From positions 1-64,000 of the forward strand of contig JBBQWN010000001.1 of NCBI GenBank assembly GCA_038210595.1: a stretch of 64,000 nucleotides of DNA, read 5' to 3'. This DNA is from Glacieibacterium sp038210595 (GTDB lineage Bacteria; Pseudomonadota; Alphaproteobacteria; Sphingomonadales; Sphingomonadaceae). A program made the translations under genes and the position numbers. Of this stretch, positions 50,687 to 60,968 are shown in pieces; position 1 is the stretch's first letter, and every line of letters starts with the position of its first letter. Below the pieces are notes generated by a model that saw only the letters and a list, made by a program, of their open reading frames with translations, did not search any database and was not told the origin of the DNA.

Positions 50687-50806
50687 ATGCAACGCATCTT
50701 GCAGCTGGTCGCCGATCATCAGGTCGCCATCGGCCTGCTCGGCACGGTCATCGTCATGCTGGCGGTGATGGCCGGGGTCCGCCGCAGCGGGCAGAAGCCC
50801 GACTAA
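50687..50806 (+). CDS. Small single-pass membrane protein (39 aa)
   Basis: An open frame of 39 codons, MQRILQLVADHQVAIGLLGT followed by VIVMLAVMAGVRRSGQKPD, preceded at ideal distance by CAGGGAGG (50673-50680), the strongest ribosome site in this part of the window. It encodes one transmembrane helix with a positively charged C-terminal tail. No family known to me. The ORF ends four bases into the convergent pgeF end. The strong ribosome site and clean topology argue it is a real microprotein. Confidence 0.6.
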   Translation: MQRILQLVADHQVAIGLLGTVIVMLAVMAGVRRSGQKPD

Positions 50807-51558
50807 AGCGCGATCATCGAGATCTGGCGGCCGTAATCCGGCTCGCCGGCATGGGTGGTGCGGCGGTAACTGAACCAGCGCCGCGGGTCGGCATAGGTGT
50901 CGAGGCCCAGCGCCTCGACCCGGCCGACGCCGGCCGCCGCCAGCCGGCGGACGATGAAACCCTCCAGGTCGAACTGGTGGTGGCCGGGTCGTCCGGGGGT
51001 GAAGAAATCGTCGTGCGCGGGGTCGTCGGCGAGGACGCGGTCCCGGAAAAGTTCATCGATTTCATAGCTTTTGCGGCCGATCGCCGGCCCGACCGCCGCC
51101 GCGATGCGGCCCGGCGCCGCGCCCAGCGCCACCATCGCCGCGACGGTATTGGCCAGCACCCCGGTCAGCGCCGGCCGCCACCCCGCATGCGCCGCCCCGA
51201 TCACCCCGGCCTCGACATCGGCGAACAGCACCGGCGCACAGTCCGCCGCCAGGATGGCCAGCGCCAGCCCCGGGGTCCGGGTCACCATGCCATCGGCCCG
51301 TGGACGCGAATCATCAACAAAGTCATCACTCACCGTCACCACCGTCGGGCTGTGGATCTGGTGCAGCGTCACCAGCCTCGCCCCCGGCGCCGCCGCCGCC
51401 ACCGCCCGCACCCGGTTCTCGCGCACCGCATCGCGGTCGTCGTCGGAACCGAGGCCGCAGTTGAGGCTGGCATACAGCCCGGTCGATACCCCGCCCTGCC
51501 GCCCGAGGAAGCCGTGGCGGACCCCCGCCAGCACGCCCGCGGTCACCGCCTCAATCAT
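50803..51558 (-). CDS. pgeF: Peptidoglycan editing factor / laccase-domain protein PgeF (YfiH)
   Basis: A 251-residue CNF1/YfiH-fold protein. GFLGRQGGVSTGLYASLNCG, LHQIHSPTVVTV, LAILAADCAPVLF, GVIGAAHAGWRPALTGVL and AVGPAIGRKSYEI are family blocks, with the metal/catalytic His-Cys-His set in HQIHS, ADCAP and AHAGW. PgeF removes L-Ser wrongly placed in peptidoglycan precursors. The ATG at 51558 (MIEAVTAGVLAGVRHGFL) is chosen over upstream in-frame MPTGNS. It overlaps the GNAT gene by 8 bases. Confidence 0.92.
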   Translation of the reverse strand: MIEAVTAGVLAGVRHGFLGRQGGVSTGLYASLNCGLGSDDDRDAVRENRVRAVAAAAPGARLVTLHQIHSPTVVTVSDDFVDDSRPRADGMVTRTPGLALAILAADCAPVLFADVEAGVIGAAHAGWRPALTGVLANTVAAMVALGAAPGRIAAAVGPAIGRKSYEIDELFRDRVLADDPAHDDFFTPGRPGHHQFDLEGFIVRRLAAAGVGRVEALGLDTYADPRRWFSYRRTTHAGEPDYGRQISMIAL

Positions 51559-52066
51559 GCAGCCGCAACCGGCACAGGAATTCCCGGTCGGCATGGCTGC
51601 CGACCATGAACGCGAACTCCGACACTTCCTCGAACCCGTAGCGGGCGTAGAAGCGCCGGGCGCGGGGATTTTCGCTGAACACCGACAGCCACATCTCGAC
51701 CGCGCCGCGCCGGCGCGCCTCGACGATCGCCCAGTCCATCAGCGCGACCGCCACGCCGCTGCCCTTGGCCTCGTCGAGCAGGTACAGTTGGCGCAGTTCG
51801 ATGCAGCGGCGGCCTTCGGGATCGTAGGGCAGAGACGGCGGCCCGAGCTTGCAATAGCCGACGAGCCGGCCGTCCACCGCGGCGATCCGGAAGGCATAGG
51901 CCTCGTCCGCCAACTGCGCGCGAAAGGCCGCCTCGTCGTGGCCCGCCATGAAGGCGTCGTAGTCGGCGGCTGTGTAGAGGTGCCGGAACATCGGATCGAA
52001 GCTGGCGACATAGACGGCGCGGATCGCCGCCGCGTCGCCGGCACTGCCGTCGCGATAGTCCGTCAC
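51551..52066 (-). CDS. GNAT family N-acetyltransferase
   Basis: A 171-residue acetyltransferase. GSAGDAAAIRAVYVASFDPM is the usual GNAT start, LRQLYLLDEAKGSGVAVALM the acetyl-CoA loop, and EMWLSVFSENPRARRFYARY the 'N-x-x-A-x-x-F-Y' signature. The substrate is unknown. The GTG at 52066 overlaps the methyltransferase stop (GTGA); the gene sits in the lgt-midA-GNAT-pgeF operon. Confidence 0.88.
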   Translation of the reverse strand: MTDYRDGSAGDAAAIRAVYVASFDPMFRHLYTAADYDAFMAGHDEAAFRAQLADEAYAFRIAAVDGRLVGYCKLGPPSLPYDPEGRRCIELRQLYLLDEAKGSGVAVALMDWAIVEARRRGAVEMWLSVFSENPRARRFYARYGFEEVSEFAFMVGSHADREFLCRLRLHD

Positions 52067-53070
52067 GCTGCGAACCCCGCGGGAACCGGCCAGTCCGGGC
52101 CGGTCAGCGCCATCACCTTGAACAAGTCCCCCATCTCCCCCGTCAGCCGCGCCACTGCAGCGTCGATATCAGCGGCCTGCACCGCTGTCGCGCGGGCTTT
52201 CAGCGCCGCGGCGCGCGCGCCGATGCCAAGCCGCTCCAGCCAAGCGCCCTGCCCGACCGGTCCATGCGCCGTCACCCGCGCAGCGACCTTCAGCGCCGCG
52301 AAATCGACGTGGGCCGTCAGGTCGGCGTCGCCGGGCGCCGCGAATGGGTCGGCATAGGCATGGCCGCGCACCGCCTGCAGCGTGTCGCCGGTGGCAGGGC
52401 CGGCATAGCCATAGTCGATGATCAGCGCGACGCCGCCGCGCTCCCGCAGCCGCGTCCCGATCTCGGCCGCGATGGCGGTCGACGCGGGCGAGGTCTCGAC
52501 CACGGTGCCCGCCGGCGCGGCGCGGGCGTGCGGCGGCACCAGTGCGTCGACCGGCAGCCCGGCCAGCACGGGCGCGAACCCCGGCCCGACATGGCGCTCG
52601 CGCCAGTCGCCGGCACGCTCGAACTGGCGCACCGGCAGCGCGTCGAAGAACTCGTTCGCGACGATCAGCAGCGGCAGGTCGCCCGGCACGCCGCCAAGCT
52701 CAGCGTGCCACTGCGCCTCCGGCACCCGCTCGGCCTGGGCGGCGCGCAGCACCGGGCTGATCTCGACGAAATGCACCGGCAGGTCGAACCGCGCCGCGCG
52801 CCGCAGGTCGGCCATCAGCGTCCCCCGGCCCGGTCCCAGCTCGACCAGCCGCGCCGCGGGCCTGCCGGCCCGCGCCCAGGCGTCGGCCAGCGCGATGCCA
52901 ATCAACTCACCGAACATCTGGCTGATCTCGGGCGCGGTGATGAAATCCCCCGCCGCCCCCAGCGGATCCCGCATTCCGTAATAATGCGCGTTGCACCGCG
53001 CCATCCACTCGGCGACCGGGATACTCGACCGCGCGGCGATCTCCCGCGCCAGCGTCTCGCCCAGGTTCAC
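52063..53070 (-). CDS. MidA/NDUFAF7-type SAM-dependent methyltransferase
   Basis: A 335-residue protein. PVAEWMARCNAHYYGMRDPL, GAAGDFITAPEISQMFGELI, the SAM-binding VELGPGRGTLMADLRRAA, LIVANEFFDALPVRQFERA and IDYGYAGPATGDTLQAVRGH identify the NDUFAF7 family. The mitochondrial member methylates an Arg of a complex I subunit during assembly; bacterial targets are inferred to be similar. The GTG at 53070 overlaps the lgt stop (GTGA). Confidence 0.92.
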   Translation of the reverse strand: MNLGETLAREIAARSSIPVAEWMARCNAHYYGMRDPLGAAGDFITAPEISQMFGELIGIALADAWARAGRPAARLVELGPGRGTLMADLRRAARFDLPVHFVEISPVLRAAQAERVPEAQWHAELGGVPGDLPLLIVANEFFDALPVRQFERAGDWRERHVGPGFAPVLAGLPVDALVPPHARAAPAGTVVETSPASTAIAAEIGTRLRERGGVALIIDYGYAGPATGDTLQAVRGHAYADPFAAPGDADLTAHVDFAALKVAARVTAHGPVGQGAWLERLGIGARAAALKARATAVQAADIDAAVARLTGEMGDLFKVMALTGPDWPVPAGFAA

Positions 53071-53924
53071 GCCGAAGCCGCGACGCGCCGCCCGCCGCTG
53101 GTCAGGATCATCACCGCACCGATCACGATCATCGGCAGGCACAGCAGCTGGCCCATTGTCAGGTGGAACGCCAGATAGCCGATCTGCGTATCGGGCTCGC
53201 GGAAGAACTCGATGACGAAGCGGACGATGCCAAAGCCGCCGATGAACACGCCGCTCAGCAGCCCGGGCCGCAGCCGCGCATCGGTGCGCCAAAACAGGAA
53301 CGCGAGGATCATGAGCAGGACGACACCCTCGCCGAAGGCCTCGTACAACTGGCTCGGATGGCGCGGCAGGCCGTTGGTGCCGGGGAATATGATGCCCCAG
53401 TCCGATCCTGTGACCCGTCCGTAGAGCTCGCCGTTGACGAAGTTCGCGAGCCTCCCGAAACATTGCCCGATCGGTACCACGCAGGCGACATAATCGCCGA
53501 CCCTCAGGGCGTTGATCCGATTGCGCGCCGCGAACCACAGGATCGCCAGCGCCATGCCGATAGCCCCGCCGTGGAACGACATGCCGCCATCCCACAGCTT
53601 GAAGATCTCGAACGGGTGCGCGGCATAATTCTGGAAATTGTAGAACAGCACATAGCCCAGCCTGCCGCCGGCGATGATGCCAAGCGTTGCCCAAGTGACG
53701 AAGTCGTCGGCCTGCTCGACGCTCATCGGCGGTTGCGGCTCGCGCAGCAGCCGCCGGAGATAGACCCAGCCGAGCAGGATGCCGGAGATGTAGGCGAGAC
53801 TGTACCAGCGCAGCGCGAACGGGCCGAGCCGCAGGTCGCCAATGCTGAACGCCGGCAGCGTGAACAGTTCGGGCCGCAAGCCCAGGCTCTGGAAGTCGAG
53901 GGCAATCTGGAAAGCGCCGGTCAT
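53067..53924 (-). CDS. lgt: Prolipoprotein diacylglyceryl transferase
   Basis: A 285-residue, seven-helix enzyme adding diacylglycerol to lipobox cysteines. GGMSFHGGAIGMALAI, the signature GRLANFVNGELYGRVT, RHPSQLYEAFGEG and GIVRFVIEFFREPD are intact. The ATG at 53924 gives the usual N-terminus. It would serve the LptM-like, TlpA-like and other lipoproteins of this window. First gene of a leftward operon. Confidence 0.95.
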   Translation of the reverse strand: MTGAFQIALDFQSLGLRPELFTLPAFSIGDLRLGPFALRWYSLAYISGILLGWVYLRRLLREPQPPMSVEQADDFVTWATLGIIAGGRLGYVLFYNFQNYAAHPFEIFKLWDGGMSFHGGAIGMALAILWFAARNRINALRVGDYVACVVPIGQCFGRLANFVNGELYGRVTGSDWGIIFPGTNGLPRHPSQLYEAFGEGVVLLMILAFLFWRTDARLRPGLLSGVFIGGFGIVRFVIEFFREPDTQIGYLAFHLTMGQLLCLPMIVIGAVMILTSGGRRVAASA

Positions 53925-54003
53925 CGTCTGATCATTTTCCTTTGACCGCCAAGCGCGGCGCACCATAGTCGGCGGCAACGATAAGACAACGGGAGAGGGA
54001 TGC

Positions 54004-55179
54004 ATGTCCGATCTGGACGCCTTTCGCGCGGCCACCCGCGCCTGGCTGGAGGCGAATTGCCCGGCGGAGATGCGCACTCCGATCGCGCGGGATGCCGATG
54101 TTTGCTGGGGCGGCCGCGATGCCCGGCTGACAGCGGCGCAGCGGCAGTGGCTGGACGCGATGGGCACGAAGGGCTGGACGGTGCCCGAGTGGCCCGCAGC
54201 CTATGGTGGCGGCGGTCTGTCCAAGGACGAAGCCAAGGTACTGGCGTCAGAACTGCGCCGCATCGGCGCACGCTCGCCACTGTCGTCGTTCGGCATCTGG
54301 ATGCTCGGGCCGGCGCTGCTGAAATACGGCAGCGAGGCGCAGAAACTGGAGCATCTGCCCCGCATCGCGCGCGGCGAGATCCGCTGGTGCCAGGGCTATT
54401 CGGAGCCCGGCGCGGGCTCCGACCTCGCCTCGCTGCGGACCTCGGCGCGGCTCGACGGCGATCATTATGTGGTCAACGGCCAGAAGGTGTGGACCAGCTA
54501 TGCCGACAAAGCGGACTGGATCTTCTGCCTGGTCCGTACCGATCCGGATGCCGCCAAGCACCTCGGCATCTCGTTCCTGCTGTTCGACATGGCGTCGCCG
54601 GGCGTCACCACCTCGCCGATCAAGCTGATCTCGGGGGCGTCGCCGTTCTGCCAGACGTTCTTCGACGATGTCCGGGTGCCGGCGGCGAATCTGGTCGGCG
54701 AGCCCGGCAAGGGCTGGGACATCGCCAAGTACCTGCTCACCCACGAGCGCGAGATGATCGGCGACATGGACGGCGGCGGCCGCGATTCGGTCAGTCAGAT
54801 CGCCGCGAAGACGCTAGGCCTGGACAACGACCGGCTGGGCGACGGCGGCTTGCGCGCGCAGATCGCGGCGCACGAGATCGACGCGTGGGCGTTCGGCCTG
54901 ACCATGGAGCGGGTCAAGGACGAGGCCAAGGCCGGGCAAGGTGTTGGCGCGCTGTCGTCGATGCTGAAATATTACGGGACCGAGCTCAACAAGAGCCGCC
55001 AGGAACTGCTGATGTCGATCGGCGGTTCGGACGCGCTGCTGTGGGAGGGCCCGCACGACGGCGACGGCGACGCGGCGCGGTCGTGGCTGCGCAGCCGCGC
55101 CAACTCGATCGAGGGCGGCACCAGCGAGATCAACCTCAACATCATCGCCAAGCGCGTGCTGCAGCTGCCGGGCGCGTGA
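54004..55179 (+). CDS. Acyl-CoA dehydrogenase (FadE-type, subunit one of a pair)
   Basis: A 391-residue flavoenzyme oxidising acyl-CoA to enoyl-CoA. TVPEWPAAYGGGGLSKDEAK, QGYSEPGAGSDLASLRTSAR and NGQKVWTSYADKADWIFCLV are FAD/acyl sites, and the C-terminal IEGGTSEINLNIIAKRVLQL is the usual 'GGTSEI' end. In the MCAD-type alignment the catalytic Glu position is Gly here, as in many long-chain or steroid FadE proteins, although a Glu lies one residue earlier. It is paired with the next dehydrogenase, suggesting a hetero-oligomer. Confidence 0.92.
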   Translation: MSDLDAFRAATRAWLEANCPAEMRTPIARDADVCWGGRDARLTAAQRQWLDAMGTKGWTVPEWPAAYGGGGLSKDEAKVLASELRRIGARSPLSSFGIWMLGPALLKYGSEAQKLEHLPRIARGEIRWCQGYSEPGAGSDLASLRTSARLDGDHYVVNGQKVWTSYADKADWIFCLVRTDPDAAKHLGISFLLFDMASPGVTTSPIKLISGASPFCQTFFDDVRVPAANLVGEPGKGWDIAKYLLTHEREMIGDMDGGGRDSVSQIAAKTLGLDNDRLGDGGLRAQIAAHEIDAWAFGLTMERVKDEAKAGQGVGALSSMLKYYGTELNKSRQELLMSIGGSDALLWEGPHDGDGDAARSWLRSRANSIEGGTSEINLNIIAKRVLQLPGA

Positions 55180-55234
55180 CCCGGCGATAATCGCCGAGCG
55201 GCCCGAGAGCCGCCGGTCCGAGGGGAGTTTTAAG

Positions 55235-56374
55235 TTGGCACTGGTACTGACCGACGACCAGACGATGATCCGTGACTCAGCGGAAGGTTTCTTCCGCGAC
55301 GCGGCGCCGCCGGCGCAGCTGCGGAAACTGCGCGACAGCCGCGATGCCACCGGCTTTGACCGCGCGACCTGGGCGAAGATGGCCGAGATGGGGTTTGCCG
55401 GCGTGCTGGTGCCCGAGGCGCATGGCGGTGCCGGGTTCGGCCATGTCGCTGCCGGGCTGATCATGGAGGCGGCCGGGCGCAACCTGTCGCTCAGCCCGCT
55501 GCTGTCGACCGCCATCTTGGCCGCGACGGCGCTGGTCGCGGCGGGCAGCGAGGAGCAGCGGGCGAAATACCTGCCGCAGATTGCCAGCGGCGAACGCCTG
55601 TTCGCGCTCGCCGGCGACGAGAAGGCTCGCCACGCGCCGCATCATATCTCCACCCGAGCCGAGCCATCGGGCAACGGCTTCAAGCTGAATGGCCGCAAGC
55701 CCTTCGTGCTCGACGGCCATGTCGCCGACACCTTGATCGTCGCGGCGCGGACCGCGGGTGATGACGGCGATGCCGCCGGCATCACGCTGTTCCTGGTCGA
55801 TGCGAACGCCGCGGGGGTCGCCACGCAGCGCACGTCGATGGTCGACAGCCGCAACGCGGCGCAGGTGACGCTGACCGATGTCCAGGTCGACGGCGCGGAC
55901 ATGCTCGGGGCGCTCGGCGAGGGCAGCGCGCTGCTCGACCGCATCCTCGACGCAGGCCGCGCCGCGCTCGCGGCCGAGATGCTCGGCGTTTCGGCGCAGT
56001 CGTTCGCCACCACCGTCGACTATCTGAAGCAGCGCGAGCAGTTCGGGCAGAAGATCGGCAGTTTCCAGGCGCTCCAGCACCGCGCCGCGCACCTGTTCTG
56101 CGAGATCGAGCTGGCGCGCTCGGCGACGCTGCGGGCAGCCCAGGCACTCGATGCGGGCGACGACCGCGCCGCGCTGTTCGTCAGCCTGGCCAAGGCCAAG
56201 TCGGGCGCGGTGGCCAAGCTGGCGACCAACGAAGGCGTCCAGATGCACGGCGGCATCGGCATGACCGACGACTATGACATCGGCTTCTACATGAAGCGGG
56301 CGCGCGCGGCCGGCGAGACGTTCGGCGACGCCGGCTTCCACGGCGACCGGCTGGCCCGGCTAATGGGCTATTGA
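55235..56374 (+). CDS. Acyl-CoA dehydrogenase (subunit two of a pair)
   Basis: A 379-residue family member. It has VPEAHGGAGFGHVAAGLIME and the core helices (LKQREQFGQKIGSFQALQHR; VQMHGGIGMTDDYDIGFYMK). The end, FGDAGFHGDRLARLMGY, lacks the GGTSEI tail, and the FAD phrase is degenerate (FALAGDEKARHAP). This is the pattern of the non-catalytic or beta-type subunit in steroid side-chain FadE heterotetramers. TTG start at 55235, 55 bases after its partner. Confidence 0.9.
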   Translation: MALVLTDDQTMIRDSAEGFFRDAAPPAQLRKLRDSRDATGFDRATWAKMAEMGFAGVLVPEAHGGAGFGHVAAGLIMEAAGRNLSLSPLLSTAILAATALVAAGSEEQRAKYLPQIASGERLFALAGDEKARHAPHHISTRAEPSGNGFKLNGRKPFVLDGHVADTLIVAARTAGDDGDAAGITLFLVDANAAGVATQRTSMVDSRNAAQVTLTDVQVDGADMLGALGEGSALLDRILDAGRAALAAEMLGVSAQSFATTVDYLKQREQFGQKIGSFQALQHRAAHLFCEIELARSATLRAAQALDAGDDRAALFVSLAKAKSGAVAKLATNEGVQMHGGIGMTDDYDIGFYMKRARAAGETFGDAGFHGDRLARLMGY

Positions 56375-56832
56375 GCGTTACCCGGGCGACGGCGGCCGAC
56401 GTTGCGCTGCTGGCGCGGCTGCGCTGCCGCCTGTGGGACGGCACGCGGGCCGAGCATGCGGCGGAGGTTGCCGCGCTCATCGATCGCCCGAGCTTCGCCG
56501 CCTTCATCGCCCGCGACGGCGACCGTGCCATCGGCTTCGCCGAAGCGACGTTGCGCGAGTATGTCGACGGTGCCGACGTCGGGGCACCGGTCGCCTTTCT
56601 GGAAGCGCTGTGGGTGCGCACCCGCGACCGCCGCCGCGGCGTCGCACGGGCGCTGCTCACCGCGGTTGAGGCGTGGGCGCGCACGGCGGGCTGCAACACC
56701 CTCGGGTCCGACGCCGATATCGACAATCCCGACGGCCTCGGCTGGCACGCGGCACTGGGCTTCGAGGAAGTCGGGCGCACGGTCAACTTCGTGCGCGCCA
56801 TTGCATTGCCCGCCACGCATGGCATGGATTGA
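56371..56832 (+). CDS. GNAT acetyltransferase, aminoglycoside 6'-N-acetyltransferase-like
   Basis: A 153-residue GNAT. LLARLRCRLWDG, AIGFAEATLREYVDGADVG, VAFLEALWVRTRDRRRGVAR, VEAWARTAGCNTLGSDADID and ALGFEEVGRTVNFVRAI follow, block by block, the AAC(6') enzymes of the short Acinetobacter-type class. Whether it acts on aminoglycosides or on a native amine is unknown. The TTG at 56371 overlaps the dehydrogenase stop (TTGA), which ties its expression to acyl-CoA catabolism rather than to a resistance island. Confidence 0.75.
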   Translation: MSVTRATAADVALLARLRCRLWDGTRAEHAAEVAALIDRPSFAAFIARDGDRAIGFAEATLREYVDGADVGAPVAFLEALWVRTRDRRRGVARALLTAVEAWARTAGCNTLGSDADIDNPDGLGWHAALGFEEVGRTVNFVRAIALPATHGMD

Positions 56833-56868
56833 GGCGACGCGGCACCAGACCGCGCGGAGGGAGACGTC

Positions 56869-58587
<1,719 letters not shown>

Positions 58588-58590
58588 CCG

Positions 58591-59136
58591 ATGTTCACCG
58601 CCATGCAGCAGGGCACCGCCGAGGATTGGGCGCACATTGCCAAGGAACACATGGTCCACCAGCAGACGGCGGCGCCGCTGCAGATCATGGACTCGATGCG
58701 GCGGCTGGGCGCGATCCAGGTCGGTTTCGCGGCCGACCAGCTGACGCACTGCCTGATGACCGCGACGCTCGCGCGCGCCGACGGTGCCAACGACCAAGAG
58801 GTGGTTGCCGCGCTCACCCACGACCTCGGCAAACTGCTGTCGATCCCCAACCACGGCGCGATCCAGGCAGAGGTGCTGAAGCCCTATGTCAGCGACGAGA
58901 TCTATTACGCGATCATGTGGCACCAGCATTTCCAGGGGGCCTATTACTACGGCTACCTCGGCAAGCCGACCGACATGCGCCAGCAGTTCAAGGACGAGAC
59001 GTGGTTCGCGTTCGCCGAGAAGCTCGTCGACAAATGGGATGCCCCGGCCTTCGACCCCGACTTCAAGGTCGATAGCCTGGAGAGCTTCGAGCCCGAGGTC
59101 ATGCGGGTCTTCGGCCGGCCGACGCGGCTGATCTGA
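58591..59136 (+). CDS. HD-domain protein, possible diiron oxygenase/phosphohydrolase of MIOX/PhnZ type
   Basis: A 181-residue all-helical protein. Candidate metal ligands are His53 (QLTHCL), His77-Asp78 (LTHDLGK), His88 (IPNHGAI), His111 (MWHQHF) and Asp147 (KLVDKWD). The 24-residue spacing from the first His to HD and about 23 between the third and fourth His recall PhnZ/myo-inositol-oxygenase-like diiron HD proteins rather than nucleotidases. It starts three bases after the acyl-CoA ligase stop, so it belongs to that catabolic operon. The substrate is unknown. Confidence 0.78.
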   Translation: MFTAMQQGTAEDWAHIAKEHMVHQQTAAPLQIMDSMRRLGAIQVGFAADQLTHCLMTATLARADGANDQEVVAALTHDLGKLLSIPNHGAIQAEVLKPYVSDEIYYAIMWHQHFQGAYYYGYLGKPTDMRQQFKDETWFAFAEKLVDKWDAPAFDPDFKVDSLESFEPEVMRVFGRPTRLI

Positions 59137-59144
59137 GGCTTGAG

Positions 59145-59630
59145 GTGATCGCAGCTGATCCCGGCATCGACAGACGCGTATTGCTTCGCCCAAACATGAC
59201 CTCGATCACGTTATGCATGGTTTTCGGGCTGATCTCTCTTCTGATACTCTCACTCCCTGCGATCCGGACGACCGACGGCGTTGTATGGGGTTCGGAGCTT
59301 CTCGCACTCGGTTGGCTCGGGCCGCTGAACCTGAAGTTTGCCTGGTTCGCCAATCCGGCGATGATGGTTGTCGTTGTGCGCGTCCTGCATCGGAGGCGCG
59401 TGCACTGGCTAATCGGCCTGACGCTCTTCGCGCTGATGGCAGACGCGATGGCTTGGACTGGTTTGCCGGGCGAGAGCGGTCGCGCGGAGATCATCCAGTA
59501 TTTTGGTGGTTATTATATCTGGCTGGCGTTGGTGGGGCTTTGTGCTTGTAGTCCGCTGTTGCGCTGGCCGGACGCAAATCCAGCAAAGGCGGACCTCGAC
59601 CGGCTCAGCACTCCTCGACCGGCCCGATGA
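59145..59630 (+). CDS. Hypothetical four-helix membrane protein
   Basis: A 161-residue protein with helices SITLCMVFGLISLLILSLPA, LLALGWLGPLNLKFAWFANP, WLIGLTLFALMADAMAWTGL and GGYYIWLALVGLCACSPLLR. No recognised family. It may start at GTG 59145 or at ATG 59196 (MTSITLC), which would be the shorter form of 144 residues. It overlaps the convergent DUF1801 gene by 26 bases. Its codon use is a little less GC-biased than its neighbours. Confidence 0.6.
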   Translation: MIAADPGIDRRVLLRPNMTSITLCMVFGLISLLILSLPAIRTTDGVVWGSELLALGWLGPLNLKFAWFANPAMMVVVVRVLHRRRVHWLIGLTLFALMADAMAWTGLPGESGRAEIIQYFGGYYIWLALVGLCACSPLLRWPDANPAKADLDRLSTPRPAR

Positions 59631-59952
59631 TCAGCCGCTCCCGGATCGCGCCCTCGAGCAGTTCGGCGGGCGGCAGCGCCACCCGGTCGATGATGTTGAG
59701 GCAGCCCTTGCCCGACTTTAGCCCCGGCACCGCGGCGGTCAGGGCGTCGACCTGCGCCTTGCCGATGTAGAGCGACAGGTACGATTTCTGGCTGGCGGTG
59801 GCGAAAAACCGCTCGCCGACCCGGTACACCGGCATCTTCCACTCAATCGACTCGACGACGTCGGGCGCGACGCGGTGGACGATGGCGCGGATCGCGGCGA
59901 GACGCTCCGCCCGCAGCGGCGGCGCGGCGGCGATATAGTCGTCGATGGTCAT
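59605..59952 (-). CDS. DUF1801 (YdhG-like) domain protein
   Basis: A 115-residue protein. TIDDYIAAAPPLRAERLAAI, RAIVHRVAPDVVESIEWKMP, VGERFFATASQKSYLSLYIG and PGLKSGKGCLNIID are the DUF1801 pattern. Members are small iron-chaperone-like (frataxin/YdhG) folds of uncertain role. Complete, on its own transcript or with the EamA gene 18 bases upstream. Confidence 0.88.
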   Translation of the reverse strand: MTIDDYIAAAPPLRAERLAAIRAIVHRVAPDVVESIEWKMPVYRVGERFFATASQKSYLSLYIGKAQVDALTAAVPGLKSGKGCLNIIDRVALPPAELLEGAIRERLIIGPVEEC

Positions 59953-59970
59953 GCCATCCGCATAGCCGAT

Positions 59971-60846
59971 TTACCCCGCCGGCGCGACCCGGGCGCGCTC
60001 GGGCAGGCGGACCAGCACCAGCGCCGCGACGACCAGCGCCGCGCCGCCGATCTCGGCCGCGCCGGGCACTTCGCCGAAGCGCAGCGCGCCGATGGTCGCG
60101 GCAATGGCGGGCTGGACCAGCAGGGTCAGCCCGACGACGATCGGGCGGAGGTGGCCGACCGCATAGACCACCAGCCCCTGGCCGATGACCTGGCTGCCGA
60201 GCGCCAGCAGCACCAGCGGGGTCCAGTCGGCGGGCAGGAACGGGCCCGGCGCGGCCGCGGCGACCGGCAGCAGGAACAGCGCCCCGAAGGCGGTCACCAC
60301 GGCAAGCAGCGGCAGCGGCGCGATCTTCCGCCGCGCCCGGTCGACGACGACCAGATAGGCAGTGTAGGCGACCGCGGCGGCCAGGCAGAACAGGTCGCCC
60401 GCAAGGTGCCGCGCCGACACGTCTGCCGAGCGCCCGAGCAGCAGCGCCGTCCCCGCCGCCGCGCACGCCAGCGCGATGCCGGCGTTACGCCCGGGCAACG
60501 TCCGCGCCGTCGCATAGCCGATCAGGGGCAGCAGGAAGCTGGCGGCATTCGACAGCAGCGCCGCATTGGCCAGCGTCGTCCGCGCGATGCCGAGGTGCCA
60601 AACCGCGAGATCGGCGGCAAAGCAGGCGGCGGCCAGCGCGCACACGCCCGCGACGCCCCGCACGCTGCGCCAGTCGGGCCGGCTTAGCCCCGCCAGCAGC
60701 GCCAGCGGCACCACCGCCAGCGCCATCCGCCAGAACGCCGACACCACCGGCGCGACATCGGCGAGCCGCACCAGCCACGGCCCGAAGGCGAGGCAGATGC
60801 TGCCAAGCAGCATCGCGGGGAAGGCAAGACGCGGCGTGGCGGACAT
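59971..60846 (-). CDS. EamA/DMT-superfamily transporter
   Basis: A 291-residue, ten-helix exporter made of two EamA repeats. Visible segments are LAFPAMLLGSICLAFGPWLV, ALSNAASFLLPLIGYATART-like helix, AGDLFCLAAAVAYTAYLVVV and AEIGGAALVVAALVLVRLPE. Members export amino acids, nucleosides or drugs. The ATG at 60846 is the first sensible start; the long open extension upstream is noise. Divergent from the scaffold gene (122 bases). Confidence 0.9.
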   Translation of the reverse strand: MSATPRLAFPAMLLGSICLAFGPWLVRLADVAPVVSAFWRMALAVVPLALLAGLSRPDWRSVRGVAGVCALAAACFAADLAVWHLGIARTTLANAALLSNAASFLLPLIGYATARTLPGRNAGIALACAAAGTALLLGRSADVSARHLAGDLFCLAAAVAYTAYLVVVDRARRKIAPLPLLAVVTAFGALFLLPVAAAAPGPFLPADWTPLVLLALGSQVIGQGLVVYAVGHLRPIVVGLTLLVQPAIAATIGALRFGEVPGAAEIGGAALVVAALVLVRLPERARVAPAG

Positions 60847-60968
60847 TGGCGGCGGGGTAGGCGCTCGGCGGCGCTTTGTCAGCCCGCGCGCCGGCAAACC
60901 ATCGCTGCGCGCGCGCCAAGGAATTTTCTGCACCGCGCCGGGTGCAGTCGCGCTATATCCCGGAAACG

